The notes beneath the pieces were generated by a model. The model was not told the DNA's origin and made no database searches. It saw only the letters and a program-made list of their open reading frames with translations. The position numbers were made by a program, and so were the translations under genes. A DNA stretch of 64,000 bases. It comes from Moringa oleifera (taxonomy: Eukaryota; Streptophyta; Magnoliopsida; Brassicales; Moringaceae). How positions within the stretch are numbered: position 1 is the stretch's first letter; each line of letters opens with the position of its first letter. Shown here one piece after another: positions 36,540 through 46,789 of the stretch. The stretch is taken from positions 1,550,001-1,614,000 of the forward strand of contig JAJFZO010000344.1 of NCBI GenBank assembly GCA_021397835.1, written 5' to 3'.

Positions 36540-38700
36540 ATGCTCAAAATCTTCAAGTACTTTGAGTGATTTTGAAAGAGGGACACACTTTATGGCCATA
36601 TCTGCTAAGTTGTCCTCAATTGAGATTTTCTCGAGCATTATGCAGTCTGGTTCCACTTTTTCTCAAAGAAAGTAATAGTTAACATCAAAATACTTAGTTT
36701 GTTCAATTTTTACACAGATGGATAGTTGATTGACTATTTGAAAACATCATTAAACCTAAGCTATATATCTTCAACTGCTTTAATAGTTCAAGCAATCATA
36801 CACCTTCTTTAAACCTTTCTGTCATCGCTATATACTCAGCCTCTGTAGTGGAGAGAGCTACTATCTGTTGAAGTTGTACCTTTCAACTAATGTAGCACTT
36901 ATCAAGCATGAAAATAAAGTTCAAAGTGACCTCATTTTCTTTCTATGATCGATGAAATCACCATCAACATATCCAACAAGTCCTTGCTAAATCAGTCCTT
37001 CCTTGGCATATATGAATCCATAACCCTTGGTTCCATTGATATATCTTAGAAACCACTTCATTGTTTATCAGTGTTCTTACCTAGATTGGCCATATACTTG
37101 CTAAGAAGGCTAATTACATAGGATAAATCAAGCCTCTTGCAGATTATAGCATACATGAGTGACCTTACTGTATTTGAGTATGATGGACTACTCATTTCCA
37201 TTTTTTCATCTTTTAAATTTAGGCAGCTATAGGTAGACACTTTGAAGTGTTTTCCCAAAGGTATGGTGACATGTTTTGCTTAGTGCATAGAGAATTATTC
37301 AGCCACTTTTGTAGATAGTTTTCTTGAGAGAGCTTCAGCCTTCTCTCAATTCTATCTCTCTGAATTTCCATCCCCAAGATTCTTTTGGCTTGCCTTAGGT
37401 CCTTCATATCAAACTCCTTATTCAAAATTTTCTTGGTGGCTAAATGATTTTCTTGTCCCTATCTCAAGCCAACTGTATTGAGTAACTGATCATGATCATC
37501 CCCACACTACAACAATTATTGATTATCATTTACGAGGGTAGTTCACTGCTGCTCTCTTTATGAACTTGAACTAGATGATTCAGAAGCTTGTCTAGTAAAG
37601 GCTTGAGATGTTTTTGATTTTATCGTAACCTTAATAACTCCCTTGCATTCTTTCAATCCTTCTAGATTCTCATTACTTGTGGCAGGACCTCCTTATTGAG
37701 CATATAGCAGAGAAGTCCCTTGGAATGTGACATCTTTACTAATTAAACTCTTATAGACTCCTCCCTTTTTATATAGATCTTATAGCTAATTCTGTTATAG
37801 TTACAGTCCCTCAAAAAGCCTTGCCAAGGCCAGAGGTGAATAGTGTATGCCTCATTTTTCCATGATGGTTTTATTCATCCTTTGAGTAACTCCATTCTGT
37901 TCTAGAGTTTCCTCACTGTTTTATGCCTCAAAATCCCATGCTTCCTGTAATAAGTTCTTAGGGCTGTATGCTTTTTTCTAATTTGGTTCTCTATCAACAC
38001 ATTCCATTCTTTAAACCTTTCAAAGCATTCATCTTTTGTTTTTAACATATACAGCCATATCATTCTTGAAAAGTCATCAACAATGAGAAGAAGTACCTGC
38101 ATCCACCATGGGTTGGAGTTGCCTCTAGCCCTTATAAATTCGACTACACATAATGCATAATTTTGGTTGAGTTATGCTCTCCAACTACTTTAACTTGTGT
38201 TGCTTGGCAAACACACACTGCTCATAAAACTTAAGATGTGAAACTTTATTCTTGCCTAGTAGTCCTTAATTACTAAAGATTTGAAGCCCTTTCTCACAAC
38301 AGTGCCCAAACCTTCTATGCTACAGTTAAGCAGCACCAATTTCTTCTTTAACAACCACTACTCCTTCTCCTGTCACAACCTTACCTTTAAAAATGTATAG
38401 GCCATTCTCTTTAATTCCTTTTAGGATCGCCAAGTAACCTTTCAAGACTTTAAGAGTACCTCTCTTAGTATTTGAAGAGTATCCTTTTCCATCCAAAGAG
38501 CCTAAGGAAATCAAGTTCCTCCTTAGTTATGGTACATGCCTCACTTTCCTTAAGATCTTAATAGTTCCATCTTTCAGCTTAAAAGTTATGGTTCTAATGC
38601 CTTTAACTTCATAGGATTGATCATTCCCCCACGATAATCCATCCTCTTTTTACCTCTTTATAGTCTTGAAACCACTCAGCCTTGGGATACATGTGATAGG
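36540..38700 (-). pseudogene. copia Ib pol (protease to RNase H)
   Basis: Protease: ASTYHMYPKAEWF near 38680. Between the protease and the pre-integrase region, the minus strand reads MISLGSLDGKGYSSNTKRGT at 38514. The integrase core at 37902-38102 begins with DDFSRMIWLYMLKTKDECFE, which keeps the first Asp region, but is interrupted before the Glu motif. The RT lacks its first half including YVDD; only MNKEFDMKDLRQAKRILGME (37425) onward remains. RNase H runs from about 37060 to 36560 with a frame-broken variant of the ALSTTEAEYIAM motif near 36840. The RT deletion joins integrase end and RT thumb near 37440. Confidence 0.75.
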
Positions 38701-38770
38701 TACTAGCTGAGGCAAGAATCTATTCCTTTAAGACTTTGGATTCTATCACTGCTAGCACATCACCTTCTTT

Positions 38771-39430
38771 TTAAAGAGAATCAGCAGCTACGATTGCGTC
38801 TGCCTCCTTGGTGGGTTGCACATCTTGTTTTCTCTTAAAATCTCTACAAAACCTCTTAATATCACTAAGTTTCCATAGAAGAAATATTTCTTCATAAGCC
38901 ATTTTGATTGAGACCTTATAGGGCTTTTGGACTAGTCTTTGGTAAAAATCTTGTTGAAAGATTGCCTTCTTTTTTTTTAGTTCGTCCTTTGGCACATAAA
39001 GCTTCCTTTAACGAAGATCGAAATGTTGTTGTTCCTCTTCATTTCTTGATCCTTGGACCTGATCATAAGCTCTAACTATCACGGATAAAGTCTCTCTGTT
39101 GTACCTGATTATATCCCTTAATTGATGGAAGGCTAGTGGTATTGAGTCGAGCAAGATAACTGCTTCATCTTTGTCATTAAACTTCCCACTCACATTTTCA
39201 AAATAGATTACATTTTTAAGATCGATTACAATCTTGAAGAATTCATCGAAGTTCTCATCAAGACATTTATCTTTATCCATCTTGTAACCAAAAAAATCTT
39301 GTCTTGAGGTAGTTTCTATTGGTTAAATTTGTAGTCATGTAAAGACTTTCGAGTTTATTCCATCCTCTACTATAGTGGGCTGAGTGATGTAAGTCATGAT
39401 CTACAGCTGGCCTCATTTTTGCTATGCAAT
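38771..39430 (-). pseudogene. copia Ib gag
   Basis: The capsid-like gag (UBN2-type) reads WNKLESLYMTTNLTNR, then after a frameshift MDKDKCLDENFDEFFKIVID, then NDKDEAVILLDSIP and HQLRDIIRYNRETLSV, all typical of plant copia gag. The nucleic-acid-binding zinc knuckle region follows near 38870, with KLSDIKRFCRDFKRKQ. One of the CCHC positions is altered, so the knuckle is defective. The N terminus of gag is missing: homology stops at about 39430. The two gag frames overlap around 39273-39280, which is a frameshift rather than two genes. Confidence 0.75.
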
Positions 39431-40110
39431 CGGCTTGCTTAGTAGATGCATGGCTAATTCGAAGAAAGAGCACTAGAGGCTATGAAGTAGCTTTTAGGAT
39501 ACTAAATGGGACCAAGAATCATGGATTGATCTATGAGAAAAAAATCTTATGCAACAAGGTTAATAGGACATGTAAATTCTGATTTTTTGGTGGCAGAGAC
39601 AAAAGAAGATCATTGTCTGCATGTGTTCATTTATGAAGGTTGTTATGTGAGTTATAAGGCTTTACTTCAACCAATTGTAGCCTTGTCCAGCATAGAAGCA
39701 AAATATCTAGTAATGACTTAGGGTTTAAAAGAGGGAATCTAGTTGCTTGAATTGCTAAAGGAATTGGGATTATTTAACTTAAATATGATCTTTTTTTTTT
39801 CAGATAGCCAGTCAGTAACACCTTAATATTAAGTACTATTTCAAAAGGATGAAGGTAAAGGATGGTTACCTCAAACTAGAAAAGATTGAAACTAAAGATA
39901 ACCCTTCAGATATGGCCACAAAGACTATTTTTTTTACCTCAAACTAGAAAAGATTGAAACTAAAGATAACCCTTCAGATATGACCACAAAGACTATTTTT
40001 TTTAGAAAGTTATAGATGCAAGGAGCTGCTAAGGATAGGTATGGGATGATGATTTTGTTTGTGATGCAGTAAAGTCTGCATTAATACCACTTTTGGTAAA
40101 TCGAAGTGGA
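39431..40110 (+). pseudogene. copia IIa RNase H
   Basis: Plus-strand RNase H piece of a second, related copia subfamily. It reads GHVNSDFLVAETKEDHCLHV, then IVALSSIEAKYLVMT, a stop, and LLELLKELGLFN, then SDSQS. It starts exactly where minus-strand Ib gag stops (about 39430), so one inserted into or was joined to the other. The 3' part contains an internal tandem duplication (39867-40002). A purine-rich AAGTGGAGAA at about 40108 precedes the probable LTR start. Nothing upstream of RNase H survives in this copy. Confidence 0.7.
39867..40002 (+). repeat. 68-bp tandem duplication in copia IIa RNase H
   Basis: Units 39867-39934 and 39935-40002 are identical except for one base (GATATGGCC against GATATGACC). 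They start TACCTCAAACTAG and end in a T run. Near-identity means the duplication is much younger than the decay of the element. Confidence 0.9.
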
Positions 40111-40117
40111 GAATATT

Positions 40118-40560
40118 ACAGAAACAAGGTAAAAAAATATTACTGAAAGTGATCCAGCAAAGTTACAAAAAAAATTAAAGCATTGTTCCTTTGTTTAGAT
40201 TTAGTTTGCCTAACTGGACATAATAAGTTGCAGAACCAATCAACAGACTTCAAATGTATTAATGAAGCTGCCAATTGGACTTTACTTAGGTCACATAAAC
40301 TAGAAACATCTTGCAAACCAATATAAGAGCTGGTTTAATAGGATGTTTCTAAACCTTGTCTCACCTGCTATAATCCCTTTTGGATGACCTAATGAAAGAT
40401 GATGACTTTTTGCGTCAGAGTGAACATGACAAAATTTCGTTTTGAAGAATGCCACACTATCCAAAAAGAAAGAAACTAAATGGAAATTTCTTCAACAAAT
40501 TAGTTATTTTCTTTAATAAAGGGACACAAAGACCCGAAAGGATGAAAATTGTTAATGGAT
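40118..40560 (+). repeat. Probable copia IIa 3' LTR remnant
   Basis: Follows the purine tract AAGTGGAGAA. There is no coding sequence. The opening TATTACAGAAAC may be a mutated TGTTACAG. The other end and a matching LTR were not found, so the extent is a guess. Confidence 0.35.
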
Positions 40561-41350
40561 ACCTGACAATGATTTTTTATTAATAGGCTATTACTTCTTG
40601 GAGAATGATTTAACTGCAGCTAGAAGTTTTGACAATCATGTGGATCGCCATATTTTACGGTCACATTTAACTAATGAATCATTTAATACTGAGCATAATT
40701 GGAGGAATTGATCAACTAAAGATGCTTTATGTTTTCCTTTTCATGAATTTGACAACAAATTAGAGAGGAAGCCTACGATTTGAGGAGCTATACTTGACCA
40801 AAAGCAAGGAGATCTCCATTGAAAGATTCAATATCCTAGAAGTTGATGGCAAAAATAGGAGTTTTAATTATTTTGTAAGGACCTCCCGATAGCTTGACAT
40901 GGCTAAAGATTCTAATTTTCTCCAAAGAGCTTCTACAAAGATATTCCCATCTTATTCAAAGCTTTCTACTAAGGAGAAATTTGGTGTAATAACTCAAAGG
41001 AACCATGTCTAGTTATGTTGCTTAATCTTTAGGTTCTGAATAGTGCTTAATAACCAGAGATCCTTTGTTTGAGACTGCATCTTGGTATGTTGAAGCTTTT
41101 ACTAGTAGTCATATGCTTGAATGCAGGCCCAAATGGTGTAATAAGACTCACTTTGGGCAAGATATCGAAGGCAAATTTAGCTATGATATTATGTCAAAGA
41201 GTGCTAGAATAGAAAATTAGACCTTAAGTTATGCAGATGCTTACTTTGATTTAAACACTGGGTCTAATAATGTCATAACAAGTTCCTTACTATCGAAAGA
41301 AATTTTAAAACTGATACATGGAAGAGTAAAAAGTGTAAAGCTATTGGTAT
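40560..41350 (+). pseudogene. Unidentified coding-like remnant between copia fragments
   Basis: Several plus-strand stretches read like a protein rather than random sequence, in shifting frames. They are YYFLENDLTAARSFDNHVDR with HILRSHLTNESFN (40586-40694), SKEISIERFNILEVDGKNRS (40802-40861), then RDPLFETASWYVEAFTSS with HMLECRPKWCNKTHFG and DIEGKFSYDIMSKSARIEN (41058-41220), and YADAYFDLNTGSNNVI (41231-41278). I do not recognise the family. It does not look like copia gag or pol. It may be a broken host gene, or exons captured between the IIa LTR and the IIb integrase. Confidence 0.35.
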
Positions 41351-41461
41351 TTTAACTTTATTTATGGGCTTTTAATTATTAGGAGCTTAATTTGAGTTGC
41401 ACTATTTTTTTAGTTATTTGAGTGTATCAAATTAAAACTTAAGTAGGAAGAGGCAGATACA

Positions 41462-43720
41462 ACTAGTATTTGTTTGATCAATTGGTGTCCTTCAAGGGTT
41501 ATTGATCTTAAAACACTTGAAGAGAGGTGGTCAAGGACTCCTACGAGCCAATATCACTTGAGAGTTTTTGGATGTGCAGCCTATGCACACCGAAAGGAGG
41601 CAAGCTTGATTCTAGGGCAATTAAAGATATTTTTCTTGCCTATCTTGAAGGGATTAAAAGGTTACAGACTTTGTGTAAAACATGGTTTAAATAATAAAAT
41701 TTTCATAAGTAGAGATGTGGTCTTTAATGAGACATCCCTGCCATATGCAAGCCAAGAAAAAGAAAAGTAAAATAAACCAACTACAGAGAGAACTTCTAAA
41801 GTTAAAGAAGTTGTTGATCTAGATTAATTTAAACTTAGAAGATCAGCTCATTCATCCCAAAAACAGAATATAACACAACAGCCTTATCCAGTCAACAAAG
41901 ATAGCCTAGTTTAAATGATGAAACGGAGCATTTTTTTAATGATGTAGAACAATTAAGGACTTATCAATTAGCAAGTGATAGGTTTAGAAGAAGTATCATA
42001 CCACCTATAAGATATCTATATGAAGATCTTCATTCCAACTAAGTTAAAGGAAAGTTGATAGCCTATGTTCTCCACATAGTAGACCAGATGGAGAGTATGA
42101 ATCTAAAAAATACAATGTGCTACGTCTGGTCATCAAGCAGCAAATTAGTTTAAGGTAATGCAAGAGGAAAGAGCTCTTTTTATGGTAACAAGACATGGAA
42201 GCTGGTTTAAAAACCTTTAAATCTAAGGGTGGTGGATTATAAATAGGTATTCAAGCTCAAAGATGGTCATATAGAAGTTACACCTAATAAATTCAAATCA
42301 AGTCTGATGGCCAAAGGCTTCACCCAAGTGAAAGGGATTGATTATGCAGAAATTTTCCTACTTGTGGTCAAATACAAGACAATTCAAACCATCTTGCAAA
42401 GGTAGCTATAGAAGATTAGAAGCTTAAACAAATGGATGTGAAGACTGCTTTTCTCCATGGAGAATTATGGGAGAAGATCTATATGAAATAATGTGAGGGA
42501 TTTGAAGAAAAAGGCAGAGAAGATCAAGTATCCTTAATAAAGAAGTCACTATATGGCTTAAAAATATCTCCTAGGCAATAGTACAAGAGGTTTGATAGCT
42601 TTATACATCAAGTAGGCTTCATTTGGAGTGCTTATAATACATACTCCTATTACAAAGATGCAGGTTGTTAAGAAGTTGTGTTCTTAATGTTGTATCTAAA
42701 TGATACGCTAATTATCGGCAGTAACATGCACAAGATAACCTTATTGAAGAAGATTTTGAGTGACGAATTTAACATGAAAGATTTAGGGCTTGCAAAAAAG
42801 ATATTAGGAATGGAAATCAAAAGAGATAAGAGTAAGTACAAGCTTATGTTATCTTAAAAATCTCACATCCACAAAGTTACTGAAAAGTTTTAGATGCTAC
42901 AAGTAAAATCAGTAAGTGTTCCAGTTGGAAATCATTTTAAATTATCTATTTAGAATTGTCCAAAAACTGAAAAAGAAAAGCAGGAAATGATAAACATCCA
43001 TTACTCAAATGAAGTGAGGAGTATCTATATGCCATGATCTACAACAGAGTTGATTTGTCATATGTAATCAGACTGCTTAGTAGATACATGGCCAATCTCA
43101 CTAAAGATTATTGGTAGGTAAAAGTGGTTATTAAGATACTTAATTAGAATAAGAAGCTTGGGTTAGCTTATGAAAAGAAAGATTTAATTCAGTAAGGATT
43201 GGAAGGGTATGTAGACTTTAATTTTGCTAGAGATAAAAGCAAAAGAAGATATCTTTTTGGTTATATTTTAATTTTTGAAGGACGTTATTTGAGTTAGAAA
43301 GCTCAACTTCAAGCTATTGTTGCTTTACTCTAGCACTAAGGCAGAGTATATATTAATTACAGAAGGTTTTAATGAAGTTACCTAGTTGCTTGGGTTTCTC
43401 AGTGATTTATAGTTTTATAGAGGTCCCATATTTGTGTTTTCAGATAGCCAAACTGTAATGCATCTCTATAAGAATCTAATTTACCATGAATGCAGCAAAC
43501 TCCTTAATGTTAAGTATCATTTTATGAGAGAAAAAGTAAAACAAGGATTCATACTATTGGAGAAGGTTACCATTGACGACAAACCCCATTGATATGGCCA
43601 TAAAACCTGTTTTCCTAAAAAACTATATAAGTATTTAAAGATTATTAGGTTAGTATTCGATGATATAGAATGAATGAAAGGTTGAAGATGCACTAAGTTG
43701 ATTTTATTAGATCAAGAAGG
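41462..43720 (+). pseudogene. copia IIb integrase end, reverse transcriptase and RNase H
   Basis: It starts inside the integrase at INWCPSRVIDLKTLEERWS, continues with HLRVFGCAAYAHRKE and KIFISRDVVFNETSLPYA to 41766, then a linker. The RT runs from about 42180 to 43120, with KTWKLV, a VFKLKDGHIEV piece, SLMAKGFTQVKGIDYAEIF and many later stops and frameshifts. The RT catalytic box near 42690-42715 reads YLNDTLI where YVDD is expected. RNase H (43130-43620) is recognised in mixed frames by EGYVDFNFARDKSKRRY and LQAIVALL. A polypurine-like AGAAGGAG follows at about 43716. Nothing 5' of the integrase belongs to this copy. Confidence 0.75.
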
Positions 43721-43724
43721 AGTA

Positions 43725-44261
43725 TGTTGAAGAATAAGATAATCTAGCTAAAAATGATAGCAAAGACTTCTAATGGTACCGCTTCTGGATCTAGTAGCTA
43801 AGTCAAAAAAGGCTTGGTAAGTAACTTGAGCAATGAGTATTATCTAAGTCATAAGCTTATTGCACAGATGGTTGAATCTCTTTACCATGTCAGCAAAATA
43901 TATAATATATAAAGCCACTATATTTTCAGGTTCTATTGCTATTGCTGAAAGTTTTATATCCTCTTTGATTGAGTCTTTTAAGAAGTACTAGCCTTTGATT
44001 ATAACTGAGGAATTATAGCACTACAAGCAATGAAATTATTTATCTCTATGGGAGAGTTTCATCAATTATATAAGAAGACCAAGTGTCTATAGTTATTAGT
44101 GTCTAGTGTTGGATTCATTCTTCATGTATTTGTAAAGTTCAATTCAGGAGAGTGATTAATCCGATTTCTTCATTTGTGGAAAATCTTTTATTGTTTGCTT
44201 TATAAGAATAAAGAAAATTTAAGGTTGAGTTTGCATAAGGTTAAAATAGAAGTTATATTCA
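43725..44261 (+). repeat. copia II LTR shared by two copies
   Basis: It begins TGTTGAAGAATAAG directly after the purine-rich AGAAGGAGTA that follows IIb RNase H. It ends TATATTCA four bases before a primer-binding site. The TG...CA ends, the 537-base length, an internal TATA box at 43900 and the PBS just after it fit a copia LTR. It is at the same time the 3' LTR of the block before it (IIb) and the 5' LTR of the gag block after it (IIc). No second copy was found in the window for alignment. Confidence 0.6.
43900..43913 (+). promoter_or_regulatory. LTR TATA box
   Basis: TATAATATATAAAG about 175 bases inside the LTR, the usual place for the U3 core promoter of a copia LTR. Confidence 0.5.
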
Positions 44262-44265
44262 AAAA

Positions 44266-44280
44266 CTAGTATCAAAGTCT
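44266..44280 (+). promoter_or_regulatory. Primer-binding site (initiator Met tRNA type)
   Basis: CTAGTATCAAAGTCT is a slightly decayed form of TGGTATCAGAGCC, the plant copia PBS complementary to the 3' end of initiator methionine tRNA. It sits 4 bases after the LTR end and about 70 bases before gag. Confidence 0.65.
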
Positions 44281-44337
44281 ATTAAAGATTTAGCAAGACT
44301 TCAAGAGAGTCCTTTGTAAAAAACTACAAAATTTAGT

Positions 44338-45740
44338 TTCACAATGAGGATAACTAAGTTTGAGATGGAGCGCTTTAATGGCAAAGGAGATTCTGGGATA
44401 TGACTTCCAAGGATCAAGGCCATTCTTGTTCAACAAAAAGTGGCGCAAGCACTTGCTAGTGAGAGTAAGTTGCCATATAACATGTTTGCAGCAAAGAAAA
44501 AAGATGTCTTGGAAAATGCTTACAGCACAATGATCATGTATTTGAGTGATAATGTGATGAGGCAAGTATTAAAAGAGAAAACTATAGCTAAGGTCTGGAC
44601 CAAGCTTGACAACCTGTACATGACAAAATCACTATATAAACAAAGTTTTTTGGATTTAGGATGAATGAAGATAAGAGTCTTGATGGGAATCTTGATGAGT
44701 TCTCTAAGATAGTGATTGATTTGGAAGATATGAGTGAAAAGATTAGTGATAAAGATTAAGTTGTGATGTTGTCAAACTCGCTACCTCTTACATATAACAA
44801 ATTGAGAGATACAATAAGGTATAACAAGGATAGCTTGCCAGTGGAGGAGCTGGAGTCAGCCATAAGATCAAAAGAGCATGAATTAATGTAAAACAAGGGA
44901 GTTGAAAGCCTTAAAAGTAACAATAAAGCCTTACAATTAGAGAAAGACCTGACAAAGATAGAATTCTTAAGGGAAGGATTCAACTAAACACAAAAGTTCA
45001 GCAAGGTCTAAATCAAAAGGAGTTGGAAGGAAGTTTTATTCTTATGGAAAAGTTGGCTATATTAGAAGGTTTTACAAGGAATTAACGAAGAAATTACCAG
45101 AACAACAGAACAAGGAAGGAAATGCTACAATTGTAATAAAGTCTCTTAAAGAGGGAGATGTATTGGCAGTAACTAAACTAAGAAGCACAAAAGAGTGGAT
45201 TTTGGATTTTTCCTATAACTTTCATATATATCCCTAGAATGAATGGATTAGGGACTTTAAAGAGGTAAACAATGGAAGGATGATTATGGGAGATGATCGT
45301 TCTTATGATATCAAAGGGATTGGCTCCATAGCTCCAAGCTTAATGATGGTTCAACAAAAATACTTACAAATGGGAGGAACATTTTCTCAATTGAAGAGAA
45401 ATTTAATCTCTCTTGGTTCTCTAGATGAAAAAGGTATGCATCCAAGATTGAACATGTTATCCTTAAAGTGATAAAAGGATCATTAGTTATACTTACGGGA
45501 GCGAAGCAAAATGGGTTGTATGCTCTACGAGGAAAGGTAATTACTAAAGATGTTGCTGTTGCAGTTAAAAGTGATGAGAATATTGCTCAATTTTTGCATA
45601 AGAGGCTTGGTCATATTTTTGAGAAAAGACTGCAAGCCTTAAGCAACCAAGGATTGCTGAGAAAGGACAAAGTATCTCACTTGGAGTTTTGTGAGCTTCA
45701 CTATGTTTTCAAACCATTTATATTCTACTCTTACAAGTTT
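44338..45740 (+). pseudogene. copia IIc gag, protease and pre-integrase
   Basis: The gag starts near 44344 (MRITKFEMERFNGKGDSGI), passes AILVQQKVAQALASESKLP and YSTMIMYLSDNVMRQVLKEK, then WTKLDNLYMTKSL, which is plant copia gag (UBN2 type). The zinc-knuckle region near 45040-45080 is degraded. The protease near 45200 reads WILDFSYNFHIYP, so the catalytic D-S-G has become D-F-S. It continues with MIMGDDRSYDIKGIGSI and FSQLKRNLISLGSLDEKG. The pre-integrase domain at 45468-45705 has FLHKRLGHIFEKRLQALSN and EFCELHYVF, with the zinc-binding residues partly lost. Homology stops near 45705-45740. With the LTR and PBS before it, this is the 5' half of a second copy joined to the 3' half of IIb. Confidence 0.75.
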
Positions 45741-46099
45741 TACTAATGTAATTTTTCTACATGGTCTAGGGACATGATTCATATCCCTCATTTCCATTGT
45801 GCAATTCAGGTTAGATTATGTGAAAGGATATTGTTGTGCCTTTAACATCTTTTTGCGCTTGTTTCATTTGCTTTAATTGATGGAAAATGTACTCACTATT
45901 TTTTGGAACATGTTTATGTTTGTTTGCATATGTGTCTGCTTTCTTATTGGCTAATTACATTCTCAATTGTGTTATTTTTGGTACAAAACTCAATCTAAAA
46001 GCTTTATTTCTCTTCAAGTTTTATTGTCACTTAATTATTTTTCTTGAAATGTATCACTATTAAATGTAGATTTCATAATTTAGACATTATATTCTTTCC
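45741..46099. other. Non-coding, A+T-rich
   Basis: No domain or repeat recognised between the truncated IIc pre-integrase and copia Ic; intron-like or LTR-like composition. Confidence 0.35.
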
Positions 46100-46789
46100 T
46101 TATAATAATATTGCATATTAGTAGGCAAGAAATTATATAGTTGGATTAGCATAATTCTGACATTAACTACCCAATTACCTTTTATATTTCTTCACTTATT
46201 TCCTTTAGGTGCTTTTCTCTGTTGATGACATGTAAATAATCTTCCACTATGAATAACTAAAGAATTTTAAGATTAAAGAGGAACACCATAACCTAAATAA
46301 TAACTAATTTTTTCAAAATGCTTTAATGATAAGCATGTTAGCATAATAGTTTGGTTCTAAATTAATTTGTTATGTGTAGGAGTATTAGATTTAAATAATT
46401 TTTGAACTATGATTCTTCCTTTGTTAATGGTCATACAGCACATCAATTGTTACGTGTCATACACCATAAATGGCCCTCTCTTATCTTAACCCTTTCTATA
46501 CTTCATAAATGTTTCTGAATGTATGTATTAGTAATAAGACATAGCTAAAAAAATAAACCATGTGGATTTTTCATTAAATAACATGGAGAGTCATAATTTG
46601 TTTTCATAGAAGTCAATGTCTAGCTTTGCAAACGGTCTTCAACAACATGGAAAAAACCACAAAGAAACTGAGGTGGGAGGTTTTGGCTTTTAGATTACAG
46701 AACTTGCTGCTTACAAGATTTGATCCAACAAACTTCTCCCTAATTAGCAAGCAGCTAGTGCAAATCAAAACAAAAACCCTTCTCCTTTC

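Larger units (their letters stand above)
36405..39430 (-). mobile_element. Ty1/copia element Ib
   Basis: Minus-strand element of the same family as Ia. From high to low coordinates it shows gag (39430-38771), protease (about 38700-38530), pre-integrase, integrase, a deleted RT, RNase H, a polypurine tract (near 36472) and about 58 bases of 3' LTR (36462-36405). It ends at the satellite on one side and inside gag on the other, where an unrelated plus-strand copia RNase H begins. No 5' LTR or PBS is left. Confidence 0.85.

Noticed and set aside
37505..37514. CACTACAACA, identical to a CACTA terminus
   Set aside because: It lies inside copia Ib pol, where copy Ic has a homologous CACTGTAGTTG, and no subterminal repeats adjoin it. 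It arose by mutation.
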